Assembly: GCA_030740295.1 (NCBI GenBank)
Contig: JASLXP010000109.1
Span: forward strand, 1-20,244
DNA from: Planctomycetota bacterium
GTDB taxonomy: Bacteria; Planctomycetota; PUPC01; JACPCR01
DNA: 20,244 bases
Reading direction: 5' to 3'
Shown here: one piece after another, positions 9,128 through 17,689 of the stretch
How the letters are laid out: each line of letters starts with the position of its first letter
Numbering within the stretch: position 1 is the first letter of the stretch
Position numbers and translations under genes: made by a program
The notes under the pieces: model-generated
Seen by the model: the letters and a program-made list of their open reading frames with translations, nothing else
Database searches by the model: none
What the model was told of the DNA's origin: nothing

Positions 9128-10180
9128 ATGTCCAAAAAGAAAATAAGATTTGGCGTTATCGGTCCCGGCGGCGCAGGACGTAACCGCGTCATGCGGCTCG
9201 TGCAATCCACACCTTCCGTTGAAGTCGTTGCGGCCGCAGACACTAACGATGCCTGCATCACGCAGCTCGAGGAAAGCCTCGGCTACAAAGTTGAGCATCT
9301 GACAAATCGTTCCGCCTATAAGAAGCTGATCGACAAGATGGATGTGGACGCAGTCGGTGTCTTCTCTCCGCACACACTCCATTACGAGCACGCGAAATAT
9401 GCCCTGGAGGGGGGCAAGCATGTGCTGATTGAAAAGCCAATGGTCTGCGGGGTGGGCAACGCACTCGAGACCGCTCACATCGCGGCTGAGAATGATCTCG
9501 TCTACCTCATTCATTATCAGCGTCACTTTGCCGCAAAGTTCTACACGCTGCGCCAGCAACTCCGCCGCGGCACTATCGGTGAGGTACAATCGTTTTACAT
9601 CTATATGGCGCAGGACTGGTCCGGCCATTCCTGGCGCGGCGATCCACGCTTCTCAGGTGGGGGACAGCTCAACGATTCAGGCAGCCACTACCTGGACATC
9701 CTGCTCTGGATGACCGACCTTTTGCCGAAGAGCGCGGAAGGCAGCGCGGATTACTACTACCAGGGCGAAAAGAAACGAGTGCCCATTAATGGCTCCTTCA
9801 ATGTAGAGCTTTCAAACGGCGCGGCTGGCCGCGTGGTCATTCTGGGCGACTACATTCATGGCTTCAGGGAAGACATCCGCATCAAGGGCGACAAGGGCGT
9901 GCTCTTTTTTCAGGACGAAAAGCTCATGCTTGTTAAGCCGGGAAAACAACCCGAAGAAATCCCGCTCTCGGTCCCGAAAAACTATCCCGCGTGCCCGGCT
10001 GACAATTTCGGCAGACTCCTCACCGGCCGCTCCAAGGTCAACCACGTGCCGCCCACATTCGGTGCCCGTGTCGCGCTTCTGACAGATGCCATTCTCGAGG
10101 CAGCAGCGACAGGCAAAAAGATTGAATGCGCCAAACTACTTAAGAAGTCGGGCCATGATATGAAGGCGCTTAGCCAATAA
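9128..10180 (+). CDS. Gfo/Idh/MocA-family NAD(P)-dependent oxidoreductase
   Basis: 350 aa. Family members oxidise or reduce sugars, inositols or related polyols. The N-terminal Rossmann fold opens FGVIGPGGAGRNR (GxGGxG at 12-17), followed by the acidic end of strand 2 (AAADTND, 36-41). The family EKP motif is at 102-104 and the substrate-domain signature GGGQLNDSGSHYLD at 177-190, with D183 and H187 in the usual catalytic places. ATG 9128 is chosen because the Rossmann strand follows directly; the open frame extends further left, but only into the nadE coding region. No Shine-Dalgarno is present. Its stop overlaps the MoxR start (TAATG), so it is translationally joined to the MoxR operon, an unusual pairing. 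Substrate cannot be inferred. Confidence 0.92.
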   Translation: MSKKKIRFGVIGPGGAGRNRVMRLVQSTPSVEVVAAADTNDACITQLEESLGYKVEHLTNRSAYKKLIDKMDVDAVGVFSPHTLHYEHAKYALEGGKHVLIEKPMVCGVGNALETAHIAAENDLVYLIHYQRHFAAKFYTLRQQLRRGTIGEVQSFYIYMAQDWSGHSWRGDPRFSGGGQLNDSGSHYLDILLWMTDLLPKSAEGSADYYYQGEKKRVPINGSFNVELSNGAAGRVVILGDYIHGFREDIRIKGDKGVLFFQDEKLMLVKPGKQPEEIPLSVPKNYPACPADNFGRLLTGRSKVNHVPPTFGARVALLTDAILEAAATGKKIECAKLLKKSGHDMKALSQ

Positions 10181-11163
10181 TGCAAGAGCGCATCGACGAC
10201 GGCGGAAAACTTCTTTCGAAAATAAGAGAGCAGATCGCAACCGTAATTGTTGGACAGGAGCGCTTGGTCGATCGTCTCCTTCTGGCACTGCTCTGCGATG
10301 GCCATGTCCTTGTCGAGGGCATCCCCGGCGTGGCAAAAACGCTGACGGTCAATGTGCTTGCCCAGAGCCTGGATGCCCAATTCAGCCGTGTGCAGTTCAC
10401 GCCAGACCTGCTCCCCGGTGACCTGATCGGCACGCTCATCTACAACCCGCAGACCTCGACATTCAGCACAGAGCGCGGGCCTATCTTCACCAACATTCTT
10501 CTGGCCGATGAAATCAACCGCTCTCCGGCAAAGGTTCAAAGCGCTCTGCTCGAAGCCATGCAGGAGAAACAGGCGACGCTTGGGAAAGAATCCATGCTGC
10601 TGCCGTTGCCTTTCCTCGTCCTCGCCACGCAGAATCCCATCGAACAGGAAGGCACATACGAACTGCCGGAAGCACAGGTCGATCGGTTTATGTTTAAGCT
10701 GGTGGTCGAGTATCCCTCTTTCGAGGAAGAGCACGAGATCCTGAAGCGCATGGCGAAATCGAAACCGTTGCTCGAAGTCGAAGCAGTCAGCAACCTCGAA
10801 GCCATCCTCGAGCTTCGCACATTGATGGACGAGATCTACCTGGCCGAAGAGTTGGAGCTCTACATCCTCCATCTCGTTCAGGCCACGCGAAGGCCTAGCG
10901 AATACGATCTCAGCGATCTGACAGATTACGTCCGCTTCGGCGCATCACCCCGAGCATCGATCTACCTTGCCAGGGCCTCCCGCGGCGTCGCCATGATGGC
11001 CGGCCGCGATTCGGTCTTACCCGATGACATCAAAGCCGTGGCTCCTGACATCATGCGCCATCGCATTTCATTGACCTACAAAGCCGAAGCAGCAGATGTG
11101 ACATCGGATGAGATCGTCGGCCGCGTGTTGCGGACAGTGAGTATCCGACAGAAGAGTGGTTAA
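10180..11163 (+). CDS. MoxR-family AAA+ ATPase
   Basis: 327 aa. MoxR ATPases act as chaperones with VWA-domain partners encoded beside them, helping assembly or activation of enzymes and envelope complexes. Walker A is GIPGVAKT (47-54), Walker B LLADEINR (107-114, with DE at 110-111), followed by the conserved [15 protein letters not shown] and the sensor segment [25 protein letters not shown], all typical of MoxR. Start ATG 10180 shares its A with the oxidoreductase stop codon; no independent Shine-Dalgarno is evident, so translation is probably coupled. The next gene follows after a 62-bp gap. Confidence 0.96.
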   Translation: [327 protein letters not shown]

Positions 11164-11195
11164 AGGCAGAAAACAGCCCTTGAGCATCCTCATTC

Positions 11196-11212
11196 ATCAA
11201 CCATTAACCATC
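11196..11212 (+). promoter_or_regulatory. ACCATYA heptamer motif upstream of DUF58 gene
   Basis: ATCAACCATTAACCATC ends 13 nt before the TTG start at 11226. It is 16/17 identical to the motif upstream of the oxidoreductase and has the same orientation to its gene. The gene lacks a Shine-Dalgarno sequence, as do the other two genes with this motif. Confidence 0.45.
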
Positions 11213-11225
11213 ACCCGCTCTTCCA

Positions 11226-12101
11226 TTGCATCACCTCATTGAAGAAAAACTCCGCCGCCTTCGAATACGCTGTCGGCGACCTGTCGAGCATCTGCTGTCA
11301 GGTGAGTATCACAGCGTGTTCAAGGGGCGTGGGATCGAGTTTGATGAGCTCCGCAAATATGAATTCGGTGACGACGTTCGAGCCATCGACTGGCGCAGTC
11401 TGGCGCGCAGCGGCGAGCCATACATCAGGCGCTACATCGAGGAACGTGAACAGGCATTTATTCTGGCCATTGACATCTCAGCATCTGAAGGCTTCGGCAG
11501 CGGCGAGCGACGCAAGCTCGATGCCGCGCATGAAACAGCCGCGCTCCTTGCCTGGTCAGCGGCCAGGAACAATGACCGCGTCGGTCTGCTGCTCTTCACC
11601 AGCGAGGTGGAGCTTTTCATCCCACCGTCACGGGGAAGGCGGCATGTGCTGCGCATCATCAGCGAGCTCGTCGAATTCACGCCGAAAAATCGCGGCACAG
11701 ATATCACCGCAGCCATCGAATTTATCGGCAAGGTGACCAGCAAGCGCGGCATCGTCTTTCTTGTCTCGGACTTTCTTTGCGATGATTACGGCGAGTCGAT
11801 CAAAGTTCTTGCGCGGCGTCACGATTTCACCGCGGTGCGCGTTGTCGATCCAGCGGAACGGAAGATCCCCGCGGGTGGTCTGATTGAAATGCGTGACGCT
11901 GAGACTGGTCTACAAAGGTTGATCGATGCCGATATTTCACGCGAGTTGAATGCAGCGAATCCTGGAAGTGATTTTCAAGGCGTCTGTCAGGAGGCCGAGA
12001 TCGATTGGTTTGAAATCGGCCCTGACGTCGACTGTGTCGAGGCCCTATCCTCCTATTTCAGGGCCCGGCATCGTCGAATAGCCGATGAGACCGGAGGTTA
12101 A
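11226..12101 (+). CDS. DUF58 domain protein (VWA-like MoxR partner)
   Basis: 291 aa, no membrane segment. DUF58 proteins carry a von Willebrand A-like fold and usually sit directly after moxR. The family signature is clear: GEYHSVFKGRGIEFDELRKY (26-45) followed by GDDVRAIDWRSLARSGEP (48-65), then the metal-site-like DISAS (83-87) where MIDAS has DxSxS. The TTG start at 11226 gives the usual short N-terminus (HHLIEEKLRRLRIRCRRPVE); there is no upstream in-frame ATG or GTG that fits and no Shine-Dalgarno, but an ACCATYA motif lies just upstream. Probably cytoplasmic and acting with the MoxR ATPase. Confidence 0.93.
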   Translation: MHHLIEEKLRRLRIRCRRPVEHLLSGEYHSVFKGRGIEFDELRKYEFGDDVRAIDWRSLARSGEPYIRRYIEEREQAFILAIDISASEGFGSGERRKLDAAHETAALLAWSAARNNDRVGLLLFTSEVELFIPPSRGRRHVLRIISELVEFTPKNRGTDITAAIEFIGKVTSKRGIVFLVSDFLCDDYGESIKVLARRHDFTAVRVVDPAERKIPAGGLIEMRDAETGLQRLIDADISRELNAANPGSDFQGVCQEAEIDWFEIGPDVDCVEALSSYFRARHRRIADETGG

Positions 12102-12104
12102 AGA

Positions 12105-12641
12105 ATGAGGAGAATTGGCCTGCTGATTCTGTTTCCAGCCACAGTGTCTTCCCTTTGCTGGGCGGAGGAAAAGCTCAAATTTGACATCAAAGCCAATGAG
12201 CGGATCACGCGTGAAGAGGCTGAATCAGTGGTGGACGGCACATCGGATTTGGTCGTCTTTCACATCAGATCCAAGCGTGGCATCGGATCGGCAACCATCA
12301 GGCCGCGTACCCGATGGCCGAAGAAGGTCGAGCTTCGTCTCCACCTCAGAGGTCTGGAAAATCTCGAACTTGATAATGGCACGCGCGTCATAGCCAGCAG
12401 TTATTCGATTCACCACAAAAGCACCTACGTTTCCATTACTGGGTCACCCGGTCGTAGAGATCTCAAAAACAAAGTTAAAGACTCGCATCCATTGTTCTTG
12501 AAGATAACGCCGGTTTCCCTCAAGCCGGAACGGGCGCCAAGTATCCCTCTTGATGGATACTTCAAGGTTTTGATTCCCGGCGAGTTTCTGAAGAAGCAGC
12601 CAAAATCACTCAAAGTGAATTGGATCGATTTTTATCGCTGA
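12105..12641 (+). CDS. Exported protein of unknown function in MoxR/Bat operon
   Basis: 178 aa, not recognised. It begins with a signal peptide (MRRIGLLILFPATVSSLCWA, likely cut before EEK) and has no later membrane segment, so it is probably periplasmic. The mature part is beta-strand rich and basic (DLVVFHIRSKRGIGSATIRP, KKVELRLHLRGLENLEL), suggesting a compact Ig-like or jelly-roll domain. GGAGG lies 7 nt before ATG 12105, and the gene starts 3 nt after the DUF58 stop, so it belongs to the operon. It lies where some Bat operons carry small adaptor genes; no function is claimed. Confidence 0.85.
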   Translation: MRRIGLLILFPATVSSLCWAEEKLKFDIKANERITREEAESVVDGTSDLVVFHIRSKRGIGSATIRPRTRWPKKVELRLHLRGLENLELDNGTRVIASSYSIHHKSTYVSITGSPGRRDLKNKVKDSHPLFLKITPVSLKPERAPSIPLDGYFKVLIPGEFLKKQPKSLKVNWIDFYR

Positions 12642-12675
12642 GGCCGCCCTGCCAAACGACGCATGCTCGTATCCG

Positions 12676-13209
12676 ATGTCCAGTAACAGTTTCCAGACTG
12701 CAGTAGTTATCGTCGCCGTTGTTCTCTCATCATGCGGCAAACCACCACCAACGACGCGTATCGACTGGGCCATCGAGACATCCGAATCAGAAGATGATCT
12801 GCGGGCGTACCTTCGTTTGAGCCACACCAGCGCGAAGCCAGGACAACCCATCCACATCGAGCTCGAACTCATCACCACGCCGGGAAACAAAGTTGAAACA
12901 CCGGAGTTTCCTTCTGATGGCTTGGACCTCGTGGATGCAATCACCCATCCCACGAGACTTGAGAGTGAAAATTCGGTCCATCGCTACTCATGGGTAGTGC
13001 AGGCTGGGCCGCCGGCAGAGCTGAAGGGAAAATCGCTGGTTGTTGCCTGGAACCCCGTCAGCCGAAAAGCCGATTCAGAACAGGCGAAGGTAACTCTGAG
13101 CATTCCGACCATCACTATTCATTCTGCCTTCTCAGACGGACAGTTTACAGACAAACTTCCGCCCGTTGGTGACGCGCTGCCACTGCCGGAGGAATCTGAT
13201 GCGCCTTGA
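12676..13209 (+). CDS. Lipoprotein, BatD-like N-terminal domain (tentative)
   Basis: 177 aa. A signal peptide ends in lipobox LSSC (17-20), so Cys20 would be lipidated. The mature protein has one beta-rich domain. The pattern of alternating polar and hydrophobic strands, with PEFPSDGLDLVD followed by a YSWVVQA strand, resembles the first domain of BatD proteins, which normally are much longer and end in a membrane helix. That C-terminal part is absent here. No Shine-Dalgarno is seen before ATG 12676. The end overlaps the next gene by 11 nt. Lipoprotein status is well supported; the BatD relation is inference from position and strand pattern. Confidence 0.85.
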   Translation: MSSNSFQTAVVIVAVVLSSCGKPPPTTRIDWAIETSESEDDLRAYLRLSHTSAKPGQPIHIELELITTPGNKVETPEFPSDGLDLVDAITHPTRLESENSVHRYSWVVQAGPPAELKGKSLVVAWNPVSRKADSEQAKVTLSIPTITIHSAFSDGQFTDKLPPVGDALPLPEESDAP

Positions 13210-14227
13210 ATGGCCTCACATCCTCTGGCTTTCAGTGCCGGTAGTCCTGCTGCTGTGGTGGCGTTTGAAAAGGCCGGCCGCGGCGGTCGAGTATTCCTCG
13301 CTGTCGCTCCTGGACGAATCCATACAGTCCTGGCGCGTGCGATGGCATCGCCTTCCCGATTACCTGCGCGGCGCGGCCATCCTTGCCCTGCTGCTTGGCC
13401 TGGCGCGGCCGCGGTTGGAGGTTTCACAGAACTCCGCTACCACTCGTGGCGTCGCCATCGAGTTGCTCGTCGACATCAGCAGTTCAATGGATATGCATGT
13501 CAAGGCCAAAGACGAGAACATCACGCGGCTCGCGGCGGTCAAAAGAGTTCTTGAGCGTTTCATCCTCGGCGACGAGGAAGAGCTCTTCGGTCGTCCGAAC
13601 GATCTGCTCGGGCTGATCACTTTCGCAAGATACGCGGATACGGCTAGCCCACTGACTACCGGACACGACGCCCTCGCAGAAATTGTAAAGGCGCTCACGA
13701 TTGAGGACCGCCCCAACGAAGACGGCACCGCTTACGGTGATGCGGTCACCCTGGCGGCAGCCCGGCTGCGCAAACTTGATGATTTGCAGAACAGAAATAT
13801 TCCCGGTGCGGACGTGAAAAGCCGCGTCATCGTTTTGTTGACCGATGGTGAGAACAACTGCGGACGGCACCTGCCCCTCGAAGCCACTGCGCTCGCCAGG
13901 CAGTGGGATATCCGCATCTACGTTATCAGCCTGGCTGGCCCGATACCCGGCCTCACTTCGGCTGAGATCGATGCGGAAGGGCCTTCGCCCGCGCAGCAGA
14001 TTCTGATGCGGATGGCCGAAGAGACCGGCGGCATTTATCGCAAGGCGCAGGATCTCGATTCGCTGCACGCGGTCTACAAGGAAATCGATTCGCTAGAGAA
14101 AAGTGAGATTCGTGTGGAACAATATCAGGAGTGGCGGGAGTTGTTCCCATTCTGTGGAGCATTCGGGCTGACGTTGCTGTTCGCCCAAGTCGTCGGCGTC
14201 TCCACCGTTTTCCGGAGGATCCCATGA
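13199..14227 (+). CDS. BatA-like VWA-domain membrane protein
   Basis: 342 aa. Two N-terminal membrane helices (about 8-21 and 57-69), then a VWA domain with MIDAS DISSS (92-96) and LLTDGENN further on, and a C-terminal membrane helix (LTLLFAQVVGVSTVF region), the standard BatA layout. VWA proteins of this type work with the MoxR ATPase; in Bacteroides the Bat cluster was named for aerotolerance, but roles differ between species. ATG 13199 is chosen because GGAGG lies 6 nt upstream and the membrane helix follows at once; an upstream in-frame start at 13166 would add 11 unlikely residues. It overlaps the lipoprotein gene, and its own stop overlaps the next start (ATGA). Confidence 0.94.
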   Translation: MRLEWPHILWLSVPVVLLLWWRLKRPAAAVEYSSLSLLDESIQSWRVRWHRLPDYLRGAAILALLLGLARPRLEVSQNSATTRGVAIELLVDISSSMDMHVKAKDENITRLAAVKRVLERFILGDEEELFGRPNDLLGLITFARYADTASPLTTGHDALAEIVKALTIEDRPNEDGTAYGDAVTLAAARLRKLDDLQNRNIPGADVKSRVIVLLTDGENNCGRHLPLEATALARQWDIRIYVISLAGPIPGLTSAEIDAEGPSPAQQILMRMAEETGGIYRKAQDLDSLHAVYKEIDSLEKSEIRVEQYQEWRELFPFCGAFGLTLLFAQVVGVSTVFRRIP

Positions 14228-15264
14228 ACGGACTCGTCCTCCAGCAGACGTGGATGCTCCTCGGGCTGACGCTTGTGCCCGCGTCTGCCGGTATCCTCTT
14301 CATCGCACGGCGGCGCAGAAAATGGATGCTCGAAAACTACGGCGGGCCGCGCACAGACGATTGCGGACAGCGCATCCGCCAGCGTCATCGCGTCGAATGG
14401 TGCACCGTGCTGGCGGTCATCCTGTTGTCGTTCGCCATGGCCCGGCCGGGCAGCAACCCGCGGCCGAGGGCCACCCAGGAGGCCGGCCGCGATATAGTTT
14501 TCGTGCTCGACGTCTCCCGAAGCATGCTCGCCGAAGATATCCGGCCCAGCCGGCTCGGCCGCGCCAAAGAGGATATCGAGACCTGCCTCGACGCTCTCAA
14601 AAACGAACGCGTGGGCCTGGTCATCTTTGCCGGAACTGCGGCCATACGTAGCCCGCTGACCACCGATTACGAATTCCTGCGCATGATGCTTCGAGATGTC
14701 TCCACCGACAGCGTGGCTCATGGCAGCACGTATCTGCAATCTGCGTTTGAAAAGGTCGCCGACCAGGTTCTGACGGACGACCGCGGAGGCTTTCAGGACG
14801 TCATCCTCCTGACCGACGGCGAAGACCAGGGCGGCGAGCCGGAGAGGGCGCTTGAAGCCATTGCCGGCCGCCAGGCGCGCCTGCTGGTCGTCGGCTATGG
14901 CGACCCCAGTCTCGGCTCACGAATACCGGTCACCGCTATCAATCTGACGGACACCGGAACGCCCACTCCCCTGAAAGACGAATCTGCTTTTCTCGTTCAT
15001 CGCGGGCAGGAGGTCTGGACGTACCTGAAGGAAGAATCGCTGATGAATCTCGCCGCGTCCGCGCCGGATGGCACCTATGCCCGGGGCAGCGCATCCGGCT
15101 TCCTCCTCGGGCCGGCCTACCGCCGCTGGGCTGTGAAAGCGCCGAGGCGATACATAGAAGGCAAGGGGAGCATCCAGTACGACGAGCTGTTTCCGTGGCT
15201 GGTGGCGCCGGCGATACTGCTGCTCTTGTTTCCGGGGGCGATTGCAGGGAGTCGTGAGTTATGA
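14224..15264 (+). CDS. BatB-like VWA-domain membrane protein
   Basis: 347 aa. N-terminal membrane helix (about 11-28), a second at about 60-73, VWA domain with MIDAS DVSRS (96-100) followed by MLAEDIRPSRLGRAK, the typical BatA/BatB segment, then SPLTTDYEFLRMML and LLTDGEDQ, and a C-terminal helix (WLVAPAILLLLFPGAIAG). It overlaps BatA by the ATGA arrangement at 14224 and has GGAGG 5 nt upstream, which fixes the start. The cysteine at 60 lies inside the second helix. It likely pairs with BatA in the membrane. Confidence 0.94.
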   Translation: MNGLVLQQTWMLLGLTLVPASAGILFIARRRRKWMLENYGGPRTDDCGQRIRQRHRVEWCTVLAVILLSFAMARPGSNPRPRATQEAGRDIVFVLDVSRSMLAEDIRPSRLGRAKEDIETCLDALKNERVGLVIFAGTAAIRSPLTTDYEFLRMMLRDVSTDSVAHGSTYLQSAFEKVADQVLTDDRGGFQDVILLTDGEDQGGEPERALEAIAGRQARLLVVGYGDPSLGSRIPVTAINLTDTGTPTPLKDESAFLVHRGQEVWTYLKEESLMNLAASAPDGTYARGSASGFLLGPAYRRWAVKAPRRYIEGKGSIQYDELFPWLVAPAILLLLFPGAIAGSREL

Positions 15265-16412
15265 ACAAGACACTCATCTTTATTTTCTCAGCACTGATAG
15301 TGCCGATCACGTCTGCCACGCCGGAGTCGGCGGGGACAACAGGGGTGACAGCCCTGCGAAAGGCTCTGACCGCAGAAAGAAACGCATCCCGCAGGGCCGC
15401 GCTTACTTACAATCTGGGCATTGAACTACTGAAACAGAAATCCTTCGAGGACGGCCTGGCCTCTCTTGTTGAAGCATCCAGCAGCCTGGAGGGCCCTCAG
15501 CAGATCGCAGCCTGCCGGTATCATCTGGCGCTCGCTCACGCGGGTCTTGCCGAAAGCGCATCCGATGCCGCTTCGCAGGCCAGTTCTCTGAAACGGGCCA
15601 TCCATTCGATGCGGCAGGCTCTTCTGCTGCGGCCCGACTGGTCGCAAGCCAGCAAGGGTTTGGAGGTGCTTTGCCTCCGCCTCGCCAAAGCAGAGGAGGC
15701 CCTGGAAGAGGAGCGGCAGAGGCAGCAGGAGATCCAGGAGCAGGCGAACGAGATATACAAAGAACTGGTCGAAATCCATCGAGAGCAGCAGAAGCTTACA
15801 CGGGATGGCTCGAGTCTGGCGTCTGCCCGTCGGATGTCGCCGGAGCACAAACGCCGAAGACTCCGGCCTCTGAAGGATCGGCAAAAGGCGCTGTCCGGCC
15901 GGACCGAAAAGGCGAAGGTCAAGCTCGAAGATCTGCGACTGCAGATCCAGCTTGCTATCCGCGAACAGTTGGATGATGAAACAGAACAGGAAGTTGAGAC
16001 GATGCTCGATCAACCTGTGAAACATCTGGCCGCGGCCAGAGCCGCGCAGGACAAGGCCGTCTCACTGCTGGATCGCATCGACAGAATCAACCCGGCGGTT
16101 ACCTCGAAAAGGAAGGCCACCAGCGAGCTTCAGGCACTGCTCGACCTTCTCGGCGGCGATCAGGAGGAGGGCGATGACTTTGAAGATGAGGATTGGGAGG
16201 ACTACGACCAGAGCGAAATGAATACCGACGACACCGGCCAGGCAGACCGCTCCACTGCGACGGACGGCGCCATGCGTTCTGATTTCGTGAACCGGTCGTT
16301 GCCGGTGCCTGATTACAGTGTCGAGGATATCCTGGAAGAGGAGGCAGCGAACAATCAGATTCGTGCGAAAAAACGTTCGGACCGGGTAGGGGAGGTAGAG
16401 CGGGATTGGTAA
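15261..16412 (+). CDS. Exported TPR / coiled-coil protein (BatC/BatE-like position)
   Basis: 383 aa. Signal peptide MNKTLIFIFSALIVPITSA, then a tetratricopeptide-like helical region (about 30-145, e.g. ALTYNLGIELLKQKSFEDGL and ACRYHLALAHAGLAE), a long charged coiled coil (about 145-185), and an acidic low-complexity stretch (about 290-320: DQEEGDDFEDEDWEDYDQ). The C-terminus carries DYSVEDILEEEAANNQ, a segment also seen at the end of TPR proteins in other MoxR/VWA clusters. ATGA overlap with the BatB gene and GGGAG 9 nt upstream support the start. It is probably a scaffold for the VWA proteins on the outer face of the membrane. Confidence 0.9.
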   Translation: MNKTLIFIFSALIVPITSATPESAGTTGVTALRKALTAERNASRRAALTYNLGIELLKQKSFEDGLASLVEASSSLEGPQQIAACRYHLALAHAGLAESASDAASQASSLKRAIHSMRQALLLRPDWSQASKGLEVLCLRLAKAEEALEEERQRQQEIQEQANEIYKELVEIHREQQKLTRDGSSLASARRMSPEHKRRRLRPLKDRQKALSGRTEKAKVKLEDLRLQIQLAIREQLDDETEQEVETMLDQPVKHLAAARAAQDKAVSLLDRIDRINPAVTSKRKATSELQALLDLLGGDQEEGDDFEDEDWEDYDQSEMNTDDTGQADRSTATDGAMRSDFVNRSLPVPDYSVEDILEEEAANNQIRAKKRSDRVGEVERDW

Positions 16413-16449
16413 GGTCAGATGCACCCCTTGTTTACATCGAGGCATACTC

Positions 16450-17676
16450 ATGAAGATCAAAGAAATTGAAGTCATTCCGATTTACCCCAAGCTGGCCAGG
16501 CGCAGCGCGGCCTACAACGCTCATTTTCCGAACTGGAATTTGCGGACCGCTTACAAGGTGCACGGGGACAACGGGCTCGTGGGCATCGGTGAAGTCCGTT
16601 CCGGCCCCATTTCGGATTCCACCTGGAAGCCGATGATTGGGGAATCGCCTTTCAACTTCTTGATGAACGATCTCAATGCAGGGCTCAGCGGTGCGCTCTA
16701 TGACCTGATGGGCAAATTCCTGGACGTGCCTGCCTGGAAACTCATGGGTCAGAAACAAAGAGACGCCGTTTCCTGCGCGGCCTGGACCAAACCGGCGTCG
16801 CCGGAAACGCTCCGCGTGGAAGTACCGAGGGCAGCAGACGAAGGCTATACGATCATGAAAATGCACACTTGTGATTACTTTGATGTGCTTGAGCAGAGCC
16901 GAACAGTCGATGAAGTAGCGCCCGATGGATTCAAGATGCACTACGACTTCAACGGAAACAGGTCGGTGGCCACTTCTCTTTCGCTCATTAAAGAACTCGA
17001 GAAGGCTCGTACTGCAGGTTTCATCGAAGACCCCATTGAACGGAAAGATATCGAAGGCTGGCGAACTCTGAGGGAGAAGAGCAATCTGCCTTTGATCATG
17101 CACGTCCCGATGCTGGGAGGCGGGCAGGAGATCCTTGGAGGCTGCGCGGACATTTACATGCTTTCCGGTAATGCTGGTGCGACTCTAAAGCTCGGTTATG
17201 CCTGCGCCCTGGCCAACCATCCGGTTCTGTTACAGATCACGGGCGGCACACTCACCAAGGCATATGCCCTGCACCTTTCTGCGGTGCTTCCCACAGCCAC
17301 AGCTCATTCAGTAAACCTGGACGATCAGTACGAAGATGACATCACCGTGAATCGAATCCCCGTCGTAAACGGATCGTCCCCAGTGCCGGACGGCCCGGGC
17401 CTGGGCCTGGAAGTGGATGAAGACAAGCTTGCCGAGCTCTCTTCACGTGAGCCGACGCCCGTTCCGAAACATGTCGCGGCCCTGCGGCTGATGGACGGCA
17501 GTACCATCTACTATCCTGCGCTCGCGCAAGTTAACGTTCAGAGGATGACAGGAAGGGAGGAGGGCGCCATCCGCGGTCTGGAACTGGAATTGTGGGACGA
17601 CGATGGTACTGAGGAGTTCCAGGAAGTTCACGAGAGAGTCCAGAAGGACGGTCCGTTTGTGGAGTCTGCTCCCTGA
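16450..17676 (+). CDS. Enolase-superfamily enzyme (mandelate racemase / muconate lactonizing type), divergent active site
   Basis: 408 aa, normal length. The superfamily abstracts a proton next to a carboxylate using a metal bound by three acidic residues. Seen: N-terminal capping domain, GALYDLMGKFLDVPAWKLMG (81-100), MKMH (136-139) where KxK is usual, metal ligands D166 (YDFNGN) and E193 (FIEDP). The third ligand normally follows in a D/E-containing strand; here the aligned segment reads LIMHVPM (215-221) with no acidic residue, and H218 takes the place. The extra C-terminal about 60 residues (GLELELWDDDGTEEFQEV) are unusual. GAGG lies 7 nt before the ATG. It begins 37 nt after the operon and could be co-transcribed. 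Substrate unknown. Confidence 0.88.
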   Translation: MKIKEIEVIPIYPKLARRSAAYNAHFPNWNLRTAYKVHGDNGLVGIGEVRSGPISDSTWKPMIGESPFNFLMNDLNAGLSGALYDLMGKFLDVPAWKLMGQKQRDAVSCAAWTKPASPETLRVEVPRAADEGYTIMKMHTCDYFDVLEQSRTVDEVAPDGFKMHYDFNGNRSVATSLSLIKELEKARTAGFIEDPIERKDIEGWRTLREKSNLPLIMHVPMLGGGQEILGGCADIYMLSGNAGATLKLGYACALANHPVLLQITGGTLTKAYALHLSAVLPTATAHSVNLDDQYEDDITVNRIPVVNGSSPVPDGPGLGLEVDEDKLAELSSREPTPVPKHVAALRLMDGSTIYYPALAQVNVQRMTGREEGAIRGLELELWDDDGTEEFQEVHERVQKDGPFVESAP

Positions 17677-17689
17677 TTTCGTGTCGACG

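Noticed and set aside
13484..14739. Long minus-strand frames (13484-14068 and 14125-14739)
   Set aside because: Antisense shadows of the BatA-like and BatB-like genes in GC-rich DNA.
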